A stretch of DNA of 64,000 nucleotides from Haliea sp. (GTDB taxonomy: Bacteria > Pseudomonadota > Gammaproteobacteria > Pseudomonadales > Halieaceae), in contig JAHEBM010000003.1 of NCBI GenBank assembly GCA_024642245.1, positions 47,084 to 111,083 on the forward strand, written 5' to 3'. Positions 50,626 through 60,509 of this stretch are shown here, in pieces. The notes below the pieces were generated by a model. The model saw only the letters and a program-made list of their open reading frames with translations, did not search any database and was not told the origin of the DNA. Positions within the stretch are counted from its first letter, which is position 1; every line of letters begins with the position of its first letter. Position numbers and translations under genes: made by a program.

Positions 50626-51690
50626 TCACCCCAGTAGCGTGGCGCCGCGCAACGGGTCGCTGCCCTGGATTAATTCCCCGAACTCCTGCGCCAGCGCCTT
50701 GCTCTGCTCGATGCATTGTTCCCAGTACCGTATCCGCTTGTCATCGGGCAGCCTGCTGAAATCCGAGCGGTCGGGGATCTTGCCCAGCGGCAGGTCGGCG
50801 ATGAACTCCGGGCTCGGGCACAACAGGACCAGTTTCCCGATGTCGTGAATCGCGGCCCTGCGCCAGGGCAGGAACTTGTCAAACCAGCCCGGTGCCAGGC
50901 TGGCACTGAAATGGGGATACAGCACGAGGCCCTGTCCATGATACTGCCGCAGGTCGAAATGGTAGTCGATGATACCGCCGTCCCAGTAGTGCCCCGCAGG
51001 CGCGCCGCTGATATCGCGTTCGCCGGTCAATACAAACGGTATGGCACCGCTGGCGTGCAGTGCCGGCTGCACGTTGTCGGCCTGCAGCTGGCAGTAGCGC
51101 GTGTTGAAATCGTCCAGTGCCAGGCCGGGGTTTGGTTGGGCGCCCGAGTGAAACACCACCCGCTGGAAGAGGTGGCTGAGCAGGTGTCGGCTGACGGTGT
51201 TTCCCAGTGCGGCCGCACCCATTCCGGTTGCCAGCGCGGGGGTCGAGGACGCAGCCGTCGGTCCGCGCCCCCTGGCGGTGACGATGTGGCTGCGGATGCG
51301 GGGGTGATTCACCAGCCGGGTTGCGCCGGTGTCCCCAAGGAGCTGCTGCAGTATGGCCAGGCTGGCCTGGCTAACCTCGGCCGTCGTGGGTTTGGCCGCG
51401 TAGTGCTGGCTGAGGTAAGCTGCCTCGAACCGCTCGATGGCTTTGACGGGATCCTGCATCGCGAGGCAGGCATGTCGCCAGCAGCCGATCGAGGACCCGA
51501 GTGTGGACAGGATGCCCTCGCTGCGCTGCAAAAAATCCCCGAACAGCAGCCGGTCCAGCTGCCCCAGGATAAGCCACTTTGGGCCCCCGGACGCACCGAG
51601 CAGCAGGCTGAACAACTCGGCTGACCAGCCCTCCTGGCTTATCCTGCCTGCCGCCTCCCTGCCCAGGTAGATGGACAGCGCGCTAGCCAT
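50626..51690 (-). CDS. Patatin-like phospholipase family protein
   Basis: LFSLLLGASGGPKWLILGQLDRLLF, STLGSSIGCWRHA, HYWDGGIIDYHFDL (oxyanion, Ser and DG motifs). Confidence 0.85.
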   Translation of the reverse strand: MASALSIYLGREAAGRISQEGWSAELFSLLLGASGGPKWLILGQLDRLLFGDFLQRSEGILSTLGSSIGCWRHACLAMQDPVKAIERFEAAYLSQHYAAKPTTAEVSQASLAILQQLLGDTGATRLVNHPRIRSHIVTARGRGPTAASSTPALATGMGAAALGNTVSRHLLSHLFQRVVFHSGAQPNPGLALDDFNTRYCQLQADNVQPALHASGAIPFVLTGERDISGAPAGHYWDGGIIDYHFDLRQYHGQGLVLYPHFSASLAPGWFDKFLPWRRAAIHDIGKLVLLCPSPEFIADLPLGKIPDRSDFSRLPDDKRIRYWEQCIEQSKALAQEFGELIQGSDPLRGATLLG

Positions 51691-52678
51691 TTCGCACATC
51701 CGCGGGCGACCGGCCGGTCCACTTGAGGTAGGCGCGGCGGAAGTTGGAGGCATCATTGCAGCCGATCATGTAGGCGATGGTCGACAGTGGCAGGCGGGTG
51801 TTCTGCAGGTAGCGAGTGGCGTGCTCCGCGCGGACCTGGTCCAGCAGTTGCTGGTAGGAACAGTGTTCGCTTTCCAGCCGGCGGCGATAGGTGCGGGGGC
51901 TGAGGTTGAGCATTTTGGCCGTCTGCGGCATCTTGGGATACTGGCCCTCCAGCTTGCGCATCAGGCGCAGGGTCTGCTCGGCAATGGAATTTTCCTCTTC
52001 CAGGTCTGCCAGTAGCCGTGCGCACTCGTTTTCATAGAGGCTGCGCAGTGCCGGGTTTGAGGAAGGCAGCGGGATTTGCAGCAGGTCCCTGTGGAAAGCA
52101 ATGCGCCCGCTGACACAATTGAACTGCACGTTGGGACCGAACACCTCGAGGTAACGAGCAGCGTGGTCCGGAGCCGGGTAGGGTACCTCGAGCCGCAGCT
52201 GGATATCGGGGCGATTGACCAGGCCCCTGAGGGTGTTCAGCATGGCGCCGGCTATCAGCTCATAGCCAAAATCCAATGGTATTTCGGCAATGCTGCTCGC
52301 GATTGTCAGTACGCACTGTTCATCGACCACCTGGTAGTCCAGGTGCAGGGCGGGTGCCAGCAGGTGATAGTATTTCAGGAACAGGTCCAGCGCCTGGCCC
52401 AGGTCGCGACAGGTCATGAAGGCCTGCCCCAGAATGGCATGGGCGCTCAGGTTCAGGCGCAGGCCGAGTTTAAGTCCCAGCGCCGGGTCACCGGTCAGTC
52501 GCAGCGCATTGGCTGCGAGGATGGCGAAATCCCGGTCGCTGACCCTGGCACCAATATTGGCCATGCCGGTCTTCCCCAGGCTTGTGCCCGCCAGCAGGGC
52601 GCTGCGGTCACAGCCCTGGTTCTCGACCATATCGACCAGGATAAGAACGTACTGTGCTGGGGTGCTGGTTTTGACCAT
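51683..52678 (-). CDS. AraC family regulator with N-terminal arabinose-binding-like domain
   Basis: C-terminal LNLSPRTYRRRLESEHCSYQQLLDQVRAEHATRYLQNTRLPLSTIAYMIGCNDASNFRRAYLKWTGRSPADVR. Confidence 0.93.
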   Translation of the reverse strand: MVKTSTPAQYVLILVDMVENQGCDRSALLAGTSLGKTGMANIGARVSDRDFAILAANALRLTGDPALGLKLGLRLNLSAHAILGQAFMTCRDLGQALDLFLKYYHLLAPALHLDYQVVDEQCVLTIASSIAEIPLDFGYELIAGAMLNTLRGLVNRPDIQLRLEVPYPAPDHAARYLEVFGPNVQFNCVSGRIAFHRDLLQIPLPSSNPALRSLYENECARLLADLEEENSIAEQTLRLMRKLEGQYPKMPQTAKMLNLSPRTYRRRLESEHCSYQQLLDQVRAEHATRYLQNTRLPLSTIAYMIGCNDASNFRRAYLKWTGRSPADVRNG

Positions 52679-52707
52679 CGCACTATTTGGCCACAAATGA
52701 CCTGAAA

Positions 52708-52740
52708 TTGACAACACTTTACCTTGTTGCCCTTGACGTC
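52708..52740. promoter_or_regulatory. Candidate operator for the divergent AraC regulator
   Basis: TTGACAAC (52708) and TTGACGTC (52733), 25 bp apart, plus CAACA/TGTTG inverted half-sites in the intergenic region. Confidence 0.25.
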
Positions 52741-52785
52741 ATCTACCATAGTCAGCACTCAACGAATAACAGTGGAGTTGTCCTG

Positions 52786-53976
52786 ATGAAAGTAAAGTGG
52801 ACCGAAAGTACCCCCCGCAAGATCCAGCAATTTGCCGGCGCCGACTATCCCAGGGAAAACCCCGATCTGGAAGATCTGCTGACCAGCGCCGATGTCGACC
52901 ATATTGCCGAGATTTTCCAGACCCCGCTCAGTGGCTCTTACAACTGGGACTACCAGGTGCAGGACGACCGCATCAAGAAGCTGTACGACCTGGGCAAGCA
53001 GCTCAACTGGGATCCCGAGATGGATATCAACTGGGATCGGCCGTGGCCCGATGAGCAGCGTATGCCCGAGATGATGAACCTCCACGAGTACGGGCCCTAC
53101 CTGGCGATGGACGAGGAAACCCAGGCGGAATTCTGGCTGCACATGAATTCCTGGAGCCTGTCCCAGTTCCTGCACGGGGAGCAAGGCGCCCTGCTGGTGG
53201 CGTCCCAGCTTTGCTCCTGCGCACCGACGTTGAATGCGAAGCTGTACGCCGCATCGCAGACTTTTGACGAGGCCCGCCATGTAGAGGTGTTCAACAAGTA
53301 CCTGCAACAGCGCATCGGCATGATGTACCCCATCAATACCTACCTGAAGAGCATCATCGACAAGATCCTCACCGATGAGCGCTGGGACATGAAGTTTATA
53401 GGGATGCAGATCGTGATCGAGGGCCTGGCCCTGTCCGCGTTCAATACCACGCGCGAGACCACCCCTGATCCGGTGCTCAAGGACGTGGTTTACCTGGTCA
53501 CCCGTGACGAGGCTCGCCACGTCACTTTCGGCGTCAACTACCTCGAGGAGTTCGTCAAGACCCTGACCGACGAGGAGCGGGAGGAGCGTGCGTTATTTGC
53601 CTACGAGGCCTGTGTGGTCAGCCGTGAGCGTCTCGTGGCCACGGACGTGTTTCGCCACTTTGGCTGGGATGTGGAAGAGGCCCGCAAGCAGGTGCTCGAA
53701 GGGTTCGTCATGTCTACCTTCCGCAACCTGCTGTTCCAGCGTGTCATCCCGAATCTCAAGCGGATTGGCTTGCTGACCGATAAAATTCGGCCGAAATTCG
53801 AGGAGTTGGGTATTCTTGATTACGAGAACCTGGCGACTGACGGCGATATCGACTGGTCCGCCCTCGAGCGCCCGCTGGATACCCAGGAAGCCCAGTCGCA
53901 CGAGCAGAGCATGCTCGCGGCGTTCGCGGCGGAACATGAAAAGCAGGAGGCGGCTAGCGCGAGCAACGCGGCCTGA
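52786..53976 (+). CDS. Ferritin-like diiron protein (AurF/RNR-R2-like fold)
   Basis: Two EARH motifs: TFDEARHVEVFNKYLQQ and TRDEARHVTFGVNYLEEF, consistent with a carboxylate-bridged diiron site. Confidence 0.88.
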   Translation: MKVKWTESTPRKIQQFAGADYPRENPDLEDLLTSADVDHIAEIFQTPLSGSYNWDYQVQDDRIKKLYDLGKQLNWDPEMDINWDRPWPDEQRMPEMMNLHEYGPYLAMDEETQAEFWLHMNSWSLSQFLHGEQGALLVASQLCSCAPTLNAKLYAASQTFDEARHVEVFNKYLQQRIGMMYPINTYLKSIIDKILTDERWDMKFIGMQIVIEGLALSAFNTTRETTPDPVLKDVVYLVTRDEARHVTFGVNYLEEFVKTLTDEEREERALFAYEACVVSRERLVATDVFRHFGWDVEEARKQVLEGFVMSTFRNLLFQRVIPNLKRIGLLTDKIRPKFEELGILDYENLATDGDIDWSALERPLDTQEAQSHEQSMLAAFAAEHEKQEAASASNAA

Positions 53977-54071
53977 GCAGGGGAAACTGACAGCGCTGGC
54001 GCCAGTCGACGCGGGAGAGTGCTCGCCCCATTCGGGGCGCCCTGCAGGCGGGCGGGGTTTTTCCAGCCAAA

Positions 54072-54099
54072 AAAAAGCCGGCTTCGAAGCCGGCTTTTT
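54072..54099. terminator. Bidirectional Rho-independent terminator
   Basis: AAAAAGCCGGCTTCGAAGCCGGCTTTTT between convergent genes. Confidence 0.9.
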
Positions 54100-54121
54100 C
54101 GTGTTTGGCTGGGTGCAAGCC

Positions 54122-54388
54122 TCAGGCGGCCAGTGCCTTGACCTGCGTATTCAGGCGGCTCTTGTGACGGGAGGCCTTGTTCTTGTGAATAATGCCCTTG
54201 TCCGCCATGCGGTCAATGACGGGTACCGCGCTGTCATAGGCGGCCTTGGCTGCCGCTGCGTCACCAGTACTGATGGCGGCATTAACTTTCTTGATCATGG
54301 TGCGAACCATGGAACGCAGGCTGGCGTTGTGATTGCGGCGTTTCTCCGCCTGGCGCGCGCGCTTCTTTGCTTGTGGTGAATTTGCCAC
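54122..54388 (-). CDS. rpsT: 30S ribosomal protein S20
   Basis: [39 protein letters not shown]. Confidence 0.98.
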   Translation of the reverse strand: MANSPQAKKRARQAEKRRNHNASLRSMVRTMIKKVNAAISTGDAAAAKAAYDSAVPVIDRMADKGIIHKNKASRHKSRLNTQVKALAA

Positions 54389-54620
54389 TGTTTACTACCT
54401 CAATAGGGGGTCAAAAAATCAGGAGGCGAGATTATTCACATTCGGCCATGCCTTGTCAACCGGCACGCAGAGCCGCCGCGGGCGGCCGGGCAGTGGCGGC
54501 GGGGTGGGGCTGTGTCGCGGGAATTGGTCCTTATCGAGGTTTAAGCGGGACGGTCCCGTGGGATACACTAATGGCTATTAGTTATTTGTCCAGGCAGGTT
54601 CCAGGGATCAGTAGCGCGGC

Positions 54621-55247
54621 ATGGAAACTCACATAGCAGCCAGCGGCCAGCCCCCGACCACCGCCGAGAGGATTCTCGATGCGGCAGAGGACCTGTTCGC
54701 CGGGAAAGGATACAGCGCCACGTCATTGGGAGATGTGGCCGACCGGGTGGGCATCCGCACGCCCAGCCTCTACAACCACTTCAGGAACAAGGAAGCCTTG
54801 TACGAGGCGGTGCTGGAGCGGCTGCTACAGGACTTTTCGGCCCCGTTGGAGGAGCTGGGCAAGGCCCCTGTGACCTACGACCGTGTTTTCCTGTGGCTGG
54901 AAACAATCGTGCGCCAGCATCACGCCAACCCGAACCTCGCGCGCCTGCTACAACACGCAGCCCTGTCGGGTGGGCCGCATACCAACGAGCTGATAGACCG
55001 CCTTTTCCGGCCCATGTTCCAGCCGGACGCCACCATAGAGGGTGACGCCATAACGCTGTTCAAGGATTCCGGTCTGCAGCCCTGGGCAGTGATGGCGTTC
55101 AATAACCTGGTCATGTCCTACGTCACCATGGCGCCCATGTACCGGGATTTACTGGGACAGGACCCTTTCAGTGAGTCTGCCCTGGAGAATCAGCTGAATC
55201 TCATCAAAAGCCTGCTGCGGGCAGTATTCGAATACCGGGGCGCGTAG
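54621..55247 (+). CDS. TetR/AcrR family transcriptional regulator
   Basis: AERILDAAEDLFAGKGYSATSLGDVADRVGIRTPSLYNHFRNKEALYEAVLERLL. Confidence 0.95.
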   Translation: METHIAASGQPPTTAERILDAAEDLFAGKGYSATSLGDVADRVGIRTPSLYNHFRNKEALYEAVLERLLQDFSAPLEELGKAPVTYDRVFLWLETIVRQHHANPNLARLLQHAALSGGPHTNELIDRLFRPMFQPDATIEGDAITLFKDSGLQPWAVMAFNNLVMSYVTMAPMYRDLLGQDPFSESALENQLNLIKSLLRAVFEYRGA

Positions 55248-55295
55248 AATGGGCGCCCGCCCCTGCGCGGCACCATAAAGGAATTCATAGAAATT

Positions 55296-56294
55296 ATGCT
55301 GATATCCGACACAGTTCATATCTGGCGGGAGCCGGACGGCGATTACCATATCGAGTGGCAGGTGACAGATCCCGGCACCAGGGTGACGGTGGAACCCCTG
55401 GGGGGAGACGGCAGGCTGCAGCTTCACTATTTACAGCAGCCGGTACCGGGCGCGCGCCTGGTGGGGCTGCCACCCGCCCGCCGTCACTTTTTCCGGTTGC
55501 GGGACCAGCATGGTAACGAGGTGCTGGCGACCGAGCGCCGCCTGGGTATGGACGGGGCGCCCAACTTCCGCGATTTTGGCGGCTACCGGACCGGGGACGG
55601 GCGCCAGGTGAAGTGGGGCTTCCTGTTCCGTTCGGGCCAGCTGTCGGCGTTGAGCGAGCAGGACGTCGAGCTGCTGGCCAGCCTGAGGCTGGACCTGGTA
55701 TTCGATTTTCGCCGGGTCGAGGAGCAGGAGAGCGACTTGAGCCGGCTGCCGCAGCAGTCCCGCCCGCGGGTGGTCAGCCTGCCCATTATCCCCGGGAGCA
55801 ATTCCCGTTTCTTCGAGGAAGCGGGCCAGCACTCGGAAAAACCCGACGCCATGTTCGATTTCATGCTGGAAATCAACCGGGACTTCGCCGGACCCCAGGC
55901 TGAAACCTACGGCCGGATGTTCAGCGAGATCCTGGCGGCGCCCCACGCCCGTTTCCTGGTGCACTGCGCGGCGGGCAAGGACCGCACCGGCTTTGCCGCG
56001 GCGATTATCCTGCTGGCATTGGGGGTGCCCCGGGAGGTGGTCATGCGGGACTACCTGCTGACCTCGCGTTATTTCAAGCCGGAGCGGGAGCTGGACCGCC
56101 TGCGCAATAAATACCAGCTGGAGCATATGGCCGCGGAGGCCATCCTGCCGATGCTGGAGGTACACGAGGATTACCTGGCTATGGCCCTGCGGCACATAGC
56201 GGAAAATTACGGCTCCACCCAGGAGTACCTGGCACAGGCGCTGGGGGTTGGTCCCGCCGAGCAGGCGGAACTGCGGGCGCGCTACCTGGAGTGA
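55296..56294 (+). CDS. Tyrosine/serine protein phosphatase family
   Basis: APNFRDFGGYRTGDGRQVKWGFLFRSGQLSAL; active site VHCAAGKDRTGFAAA. Confidence 0.93.
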   Translation: MLISDTVHIWREPDGDYHIEWQVTDPGTRVTVEPLGGDGRLQLHYLQQPVPGARLVGLPPARRHFFRLRDQHGNEVLATERRLGMDGAPNFRDFGGYRTGDGRQVKWGFLFRSGQLSALSEQDVELLASLRLDLVFDFRRVEEQESDLSRLPQQSRPRVVSLPIIPGSNSRFFEEAGQHSEKPDAMFDFMLEINRDFAGPQAETYGRMFSEILAAPHARFLVHCAAGKDRTGFAAAIILLALGVPREVVMRDYLLTSRYFKPERELDRLRNKYQLEHMAAEAILPMLEVHEDYLAMALRHIAENYGSTQEYLAQALGVGPAEQAELRARYLE

Positions 56295-56337
56295 GGCTCC
56301 CGGGGCGGCGGTGTTGCGGTGGTTCGCTCGTGCTCGC

Positions 56338-56610
56338 TCAGGATTCCAGGCAGGCGGATTTGGCGGCGCTTATCTGCTGCTTATTGCAGCTGGTATTGCC
56401 AGTTTCACCCACGCACCACTTGCGGTGGCCGTCCCACGCGGTCAGTGGCACGCTCCTGCCGTCATTGCATTTAACCGTGTATTGAGCGTAGGGCTTGCCG
56501 TCGCTGGTCTCGGCATTGGATATGAAGGCGATACTGGTTGGTTTGGCGGCCTGGGCGGCACTGCACAGCAACAACAGGCTTGCCGCGGTTATCCTACGCG
56601 CGCGTGTCAT
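56338..56610 (-). CDS. Small secreted cysteine-containing protein of unknown function
   Basis: Signal peptide MTRARRITAASLLLLCSAAQA; mature part has four Cys. Confidence 0.65.
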   Translation of the reverse strand: MTRARRITAASLLLLCSAAQAAKPTSIAFISNAETSDGKPYAQYTVKCNDGRSVPLTAWDGHRKWCVGETGNTSCNKQQISAAKSACLES

Positions 56611-56831
56611 GGGGTGTTCCTCAGTCAGTCACAGGGAGCTGGGATCGCCCGGGCCGGTGATCCGGGGGCCGGTGACGCATACCAGTATAGGTGTATACGC
56701 TCAAAATCCGTTACGGATCTGCAACTATTTGGGAATATTTGTAACACTTTTTTCACGCCAGCGGTGCGAAAATAATCTAACTATCTGATTTTGAATAAAT
56801 TTTTTTCAAAAGGGGGTTGAGCTGGCCGGGA

Positions 56832-57053
56832 TCAGGCCAGCCAGATCAGGATCCAACCGGCGGCCGCCAGCAACAGGGCCTGCCCGGCCTTGTCCAGGCG
56901 CGCCAGCGAGTAAAGATAGGACAGTGGGGGGAGCAACAGGGTGCACAGGCCCCATGCATAATCGTCTTTCCATGACACGATAAGCAGTAATACCCAGCTC
57001 GCGAGCAGGGCAGCCACACCAAATGTCATCAACAACGCGCTAATGGCTTCCAT
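56832..57053 (-). CDS. Small integral membrane protein of unknown function
   Basis: 73 aa; about three hydrophobic segments. Confidence 0.6.
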   Translation of the reverse strand: MEAISALLMTFGVAALLASWVLLLIVSWKDDYAWGLCTLLLPPLSYLYSLARLDKAGQALLLAAAGWILIWLA

Positions 57054-57203
57054 ATTTCCTCCGGTATGTTGTCAGGCGGCAGCAGATTAGCAGAAAGCCG
57101 CTTCGGCGTCAGTGCCGGCCACCAGCATTTGTTACCCGCGGCTTCCAGCAGTGCGCACGGATGACTACGGCCCGGAATTTGGGTATCGTGTGCCGCTTTC
57201 CGT

Positions 57204-58382
57204 TTGAGGTTATCCCGCTTGGACGATCCATTTGCCGAAATCCGGCCCTATCGTGACGAGGAAGTGGCCGGGGTTCTGGCGCGATTGCTCAGTGACCCGG
57301 AGTTCCTGGACACGCTCGCCGGCTTTCGCCTCGGCAGGCTGGCCAGCCTGGCGCCGGCACTGGTGCGGCCCCTGGTGCGGTACGCCCTGGCGCGAGAAGT
57401 GCGGGGTGTGGCGGATGTCGGTGCGATGCAGGCGATCATCAAGCGCTATATGGATCGCATGATAGAGGATACAACCGGCGGTTTCAGTGTGTCAGGACTC
57501 GAGGCGCTGGATCCGGCCAGGCCATACCTCTACATGAGTAATCACCGGGATATCGCCATGGATCCCGCGTTTATCAATTATGCCCTGCATCGGTCCCGGT
57601 ACCAGACTGTGCGGATCGCCATTGGCGATAACCTGCTTACCAAGCCCTGGGTGTCCGACCTCATGCGGCTGAACAAGAGCTTTATCGTAAACCGCTCTGT
57701 CAGTGGCCCGCGTGAATTGCTGGCGGCCTCGAAAAACCTGGCTAACTATATACAGCACTCCCTGCTCGAGGAGCAGGTGCCGGTGTGGATTGCCCAGCGG
57801 GAGGGGCGGGCCAAGAACGGCGTGGACCGCACTGAACCGGTGGTAATCAAGATGCTGTCCATGAGCCGCGACAAGGCCTCCCAGGAATTTGACGCGCATA
57901 TTGCCAGCCTGGCCATCGTACCTGTTGCCATTTCCTATGAACTCGATCCCTGTGACGCGCTCAAGGCCAACGAGCTGTACCAGCGTGCCAGCCAGGGTGC
58001 CTACCAGAAGGGAGAACAGGAGGACGTGGCTTCCATCGGCCGCGGTATTGCCGGCGAGAAGGGTCGGGTCCACGTCTCCTTCGGGACGCCCCTGGGCGCG
58101 GGCTTTGCCGGTCCCGATGCAGTCGCCGCCGAGATCGACCGGCAGGTCATCTCCAGCTATTGCCTGCACCCCACAAATATTTACGCTTACCAGATGCTGA
58201 ACCCCGAGGCACCGCCGTTGCCGCAAACCCTGACGGCCGAACCCGGGGATTGCAGCCGTGAACAGTTCGAACAGCGCATCGCCGCCCTGCCGGAAGCGCA
58301 TCGACCCTATGCCCTGGCCATTTATGCCAACGCGGTGGTGAGCAAGCTCGCAATCAGGTCAGGTGCGCCGGCACCTTGCTGA
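57204..58382 (+). CDS. 1-acyl-sn-glycerol-3-phosphate acyltransferase-like (PlsC/PlsB superfamily)
   Basis: YLYMSNHRDIAMDPAFINYAL (NHxxxxD), VPVWIAQREGRAKNGVDRTEP. TTG start at 57204 or 57219. Confidence 0.85.
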   Translation: MRLSRLDDPFAEIRPYRDEEVAGVLARLLSDPEFLDTLAGFRLGRLASLAPALVRPLVRYALAREVRGVADVGAMQAIIKRYMDRMIEDTTGGFSVSGLEALDPARPYLYMSNHRDIAMDPAFINYALHRSRYQTVRIAIGDNLLTKPWVSDLMRLNKSFIVNRSVSGPRELLAASKNLANYIQHSLLEEQVPVWIAQREGRAKNGVDRTEPVVIKMLSMSRDKASQEFDAHIASLAIVPVAISYELDPCDALKANELYQRASQGAYQKGEQEDVASIGRGIAGEKGRVHVSFGTPLGAGFAGPDAVAAEIDRQVISSYCLHPTNIYAYQMLNPEAPPLPQTLTAEPGDCSREQFEQRIAALPEAHRPYALAIYANAVVSKLAIRSGAPAPC

Positions 58383-60508
58383 GCGAAGACCTCAAGGCCG
58401 CCATCCGCGAGGCCTACAGCGCCATCATAGAAGGCAAGTCACTGACACCGCGTTGGGGCCAGCGCCAGATGATTGCGGAAATCGCCAATACCCTGGCCCG
58501 TATCCCCGGCCCGGGGGAGGCGTCATCGAAGTTGCCCGCTGTGTGCGTCATTGAAGCCGGCACCGGCACCGGCAAGACGATCGCTTACGCCGTGGCGGCG
58601 ATCCCGGTGGCCCGGGCATTGAACAAGCGGCTGGTGGTAGCCACCGCGACCATTGCGCTGCAGGAGCAGTTCGTCAACAAGGACCTGCCGGACATCCGGC
58701 GCCACAGCGGGCTGGATTTCAGCTTTGCCCTTGCCAAGGGTCGGCGGCGCTACGTCTGCCTGTCCAAGCTGGACCGGGTGTTCGGCCAGGGCCAGGGGGC
58801 TGGCGAGTTGCTGCCGCTCTACCCGGACGATGTTGGTCAGCCGGTCACGGCCGAGGCGCTGCCCGTGTATACCGCTATGGTCGATGCCCTTGGGAAGGGC
58901 CAGTGGGACGGGGATCGGGATAACTGGCCCGAGAGCATTGCAGAGGAGGTCTGGTACGGCGTCACTACCGACCACAGCCAGTGCAGTGGTCGGCGCTGCC
59001 CCAATATCGGCCAGTGCAGTTTTTTCCAGGCCCGGGATGCATTGCAGAGCGCGGATATCATCGTTACCAACCACGACCTGACGCTGTCCGATCTCGCCCT
59101 GGGAGGTGGCGCGATCCTGTCCGCGCCGGAAGACAGCATTTACGTGTTTGACGAGGGCCACCATCTCCCTGACAAGGCCCTTTCCCATTTTTCCAGTTTC
59201 TGTCGCCTGCACACGACGGTCCAGTGGCTGCAGGAGAGCAGGAAATTACTGGCCCAGGCGGCGCCGGCCCTGGCGCCGCTGGAGGCGCTGCAGCGCCCCC
59301 TGCAACGCCTGCCGGCGATGATGGACGAGACTGCGGCGAGCCTGCAGGTGGCCGAGCAGGCTGTGGCGGCATTGTTCGAGGATCACGAGGCCGATGATCG
59401 GCGCGAGGACCAGCAGATGCGCCTGGAGCACGGCAGGGTCCCGCCCAGCCTGATTCCCATCGCCACCACCCTCGCCGGGCAGTTCCAGCAGCTCGCCCAG
59501 GACCTGGCCCGGATGGAGGCCCTGCTCGAGGAGGCGCTGGAAGACGACTTCGCCTCCCTGGACAAGGCGACTATTGAAACCTGGCATATCAACCTCGGGG
59601 GCCTGCTGGGTCGTGCCGAGGGTGCCCTTGGCCTCTGGCAGGAGTATGCGGTGACGGGGGAGGGCGAGGTGCCGCCGAAGGCGCGCTGGATCACCTGGCT
59701 TAACAGTAACGGCCAGTTTGGGTTCGACCTGCGCTGCAGCCCCATACTGGCGGCGGATATCCTGCAGGAATACCTGTGGTCCCGGGCGGCGGGTGTCATT
59801 GTTACCTCGGCCACCATGACCGCCCTTAATTCCTTTGAGCGTTTCATCCTGCATTCCGGGGCGCCGAGGGAGGCGAATTACAAGATCGTGCAGAGCCCCT
59901 TCAACTACGCCAATGCCGTGTTTTGCGTGCCATCGATGGACTGTGATCCCGGGGACGCCCAGGCCCATACCCGGGCACTGGTAGAGCAGCTGCCGCGGCT
60001 GCTGGATATGCGCGAGGGCAGCCTGGTGCTGTTTTCCTCCCGGCGCCAGATGCTGGAGGTGTTCCAGGATGTCGATGCCGGGCTGCGCGAGCTGGTGCTC
60101 ATGCAGGGCGATTACAGCAAGCAGGAGATCCTCAGGCGCCACCGCGAGGCCATTGACTGTGGCCGGGGCAGCGTCATTTTTGGCCTGGCCAGTTTTGCCG
60201 AGGGCGTTGACCTGCCCGGGGACTACTGTCGTCACGTGGTGATCGCGAAAATACCCTTTGCGGTTCCCGACAGCCCGCTGGAGGCCGCCCTGGCGGAGTG
60301 GGTGGAGGCCCAGGGTCGCAACGCGTTTATGGAAATCAGCGTACCCGACGCCGCCCTGCGGCTGGTACAGGCCAGTGGTCGCCTGTTGCGCACCGAGCTG
60401 GATACGGGCAGGGTGACCCTGATGGACCGGCGTATCCTGACCCGGCGCTATGGCCGGGCGATACTCGACTCACTGCCACCCTTCAGGCGCGAGCTGGCTG
60501 ACAGCTGA
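58376..60508 (+). CDS. dinG: ATP-dependent DNA helicase DinG
   Basis: CVIEAGTGTGKTIAYAVAAIPVA, VFDEGHHLPDKAL, GSVIFGLASFAEGVDLPGDYCRHVVIAKIPF; Cys set C..C..C. TTG start overlaps previous stop. Confidence 0.95.
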   Translation: MLSEDLKAAIREAYSAIIEGKSLTPRWGQRQMIAEIANTLARIPGPGEASSKLPAVCVIEAGTGTGKTIAYAVAAIPVARALNKRLVVATATIALQEQFVNKDLPDIRRHSGLDFSFALAKGRRRYVCLSKLDRVFGQGQGAGELLPLYPDDVGQPVTAEALPVYTAMVDALGKGQWDGDRDNWPESIAEEVWYGVTTDHSQCSGRRCPNIGQCSFFQARDALQSADIIVTNHDLTLSDLALGGGAILSAPEDSIYVFDEGHHLPDKALSHFSSFCRLHTTVQWLQESRKLLAQAAPALAPLEALQRPLQRLPAMMDETAASLQVAEQAVAALFEDHEADDRREDQQMRLEHGRVPPSLIPIATTLAGQFQQLAQDLARMEALLEEALEDDFASLDKATIETWHINLGGLLGRAEGALGLWQEYAVTGEGEVPPKARWITWLNSNGQFGFDLRCSPILAADILQEYLWSRAAGVIVTSATMTALNSFERFILHSGAPREANYKIVQSPFNYANAVFCVPSMDCDPGDAQAHTRALVEQLPRLLDMREGSLVLFSSRRQMLEVFQDVDAGLRELVLMQGDYSKQEILRRHREAIDCGRGSVIFGLASFAEGVDLPGDYCRHVVIAKIPFAVPDSPLEAALAEWVEAQGRNAFMEISVPDAALRLVQASGRLLRTELDTGRVTLMDRRILTRRYGRAILDSLPPFRRELADS

Positions 60509-60509
60509 C

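Noticed and set aside
53976-54071. Riboswitch-like stretch (GGGAGAGTGCTCGCCCCATTCGGGGCGCC)
   Set aside because: Lies between convergent genes, no downstream gene to regulate and no complete aptamer recognised
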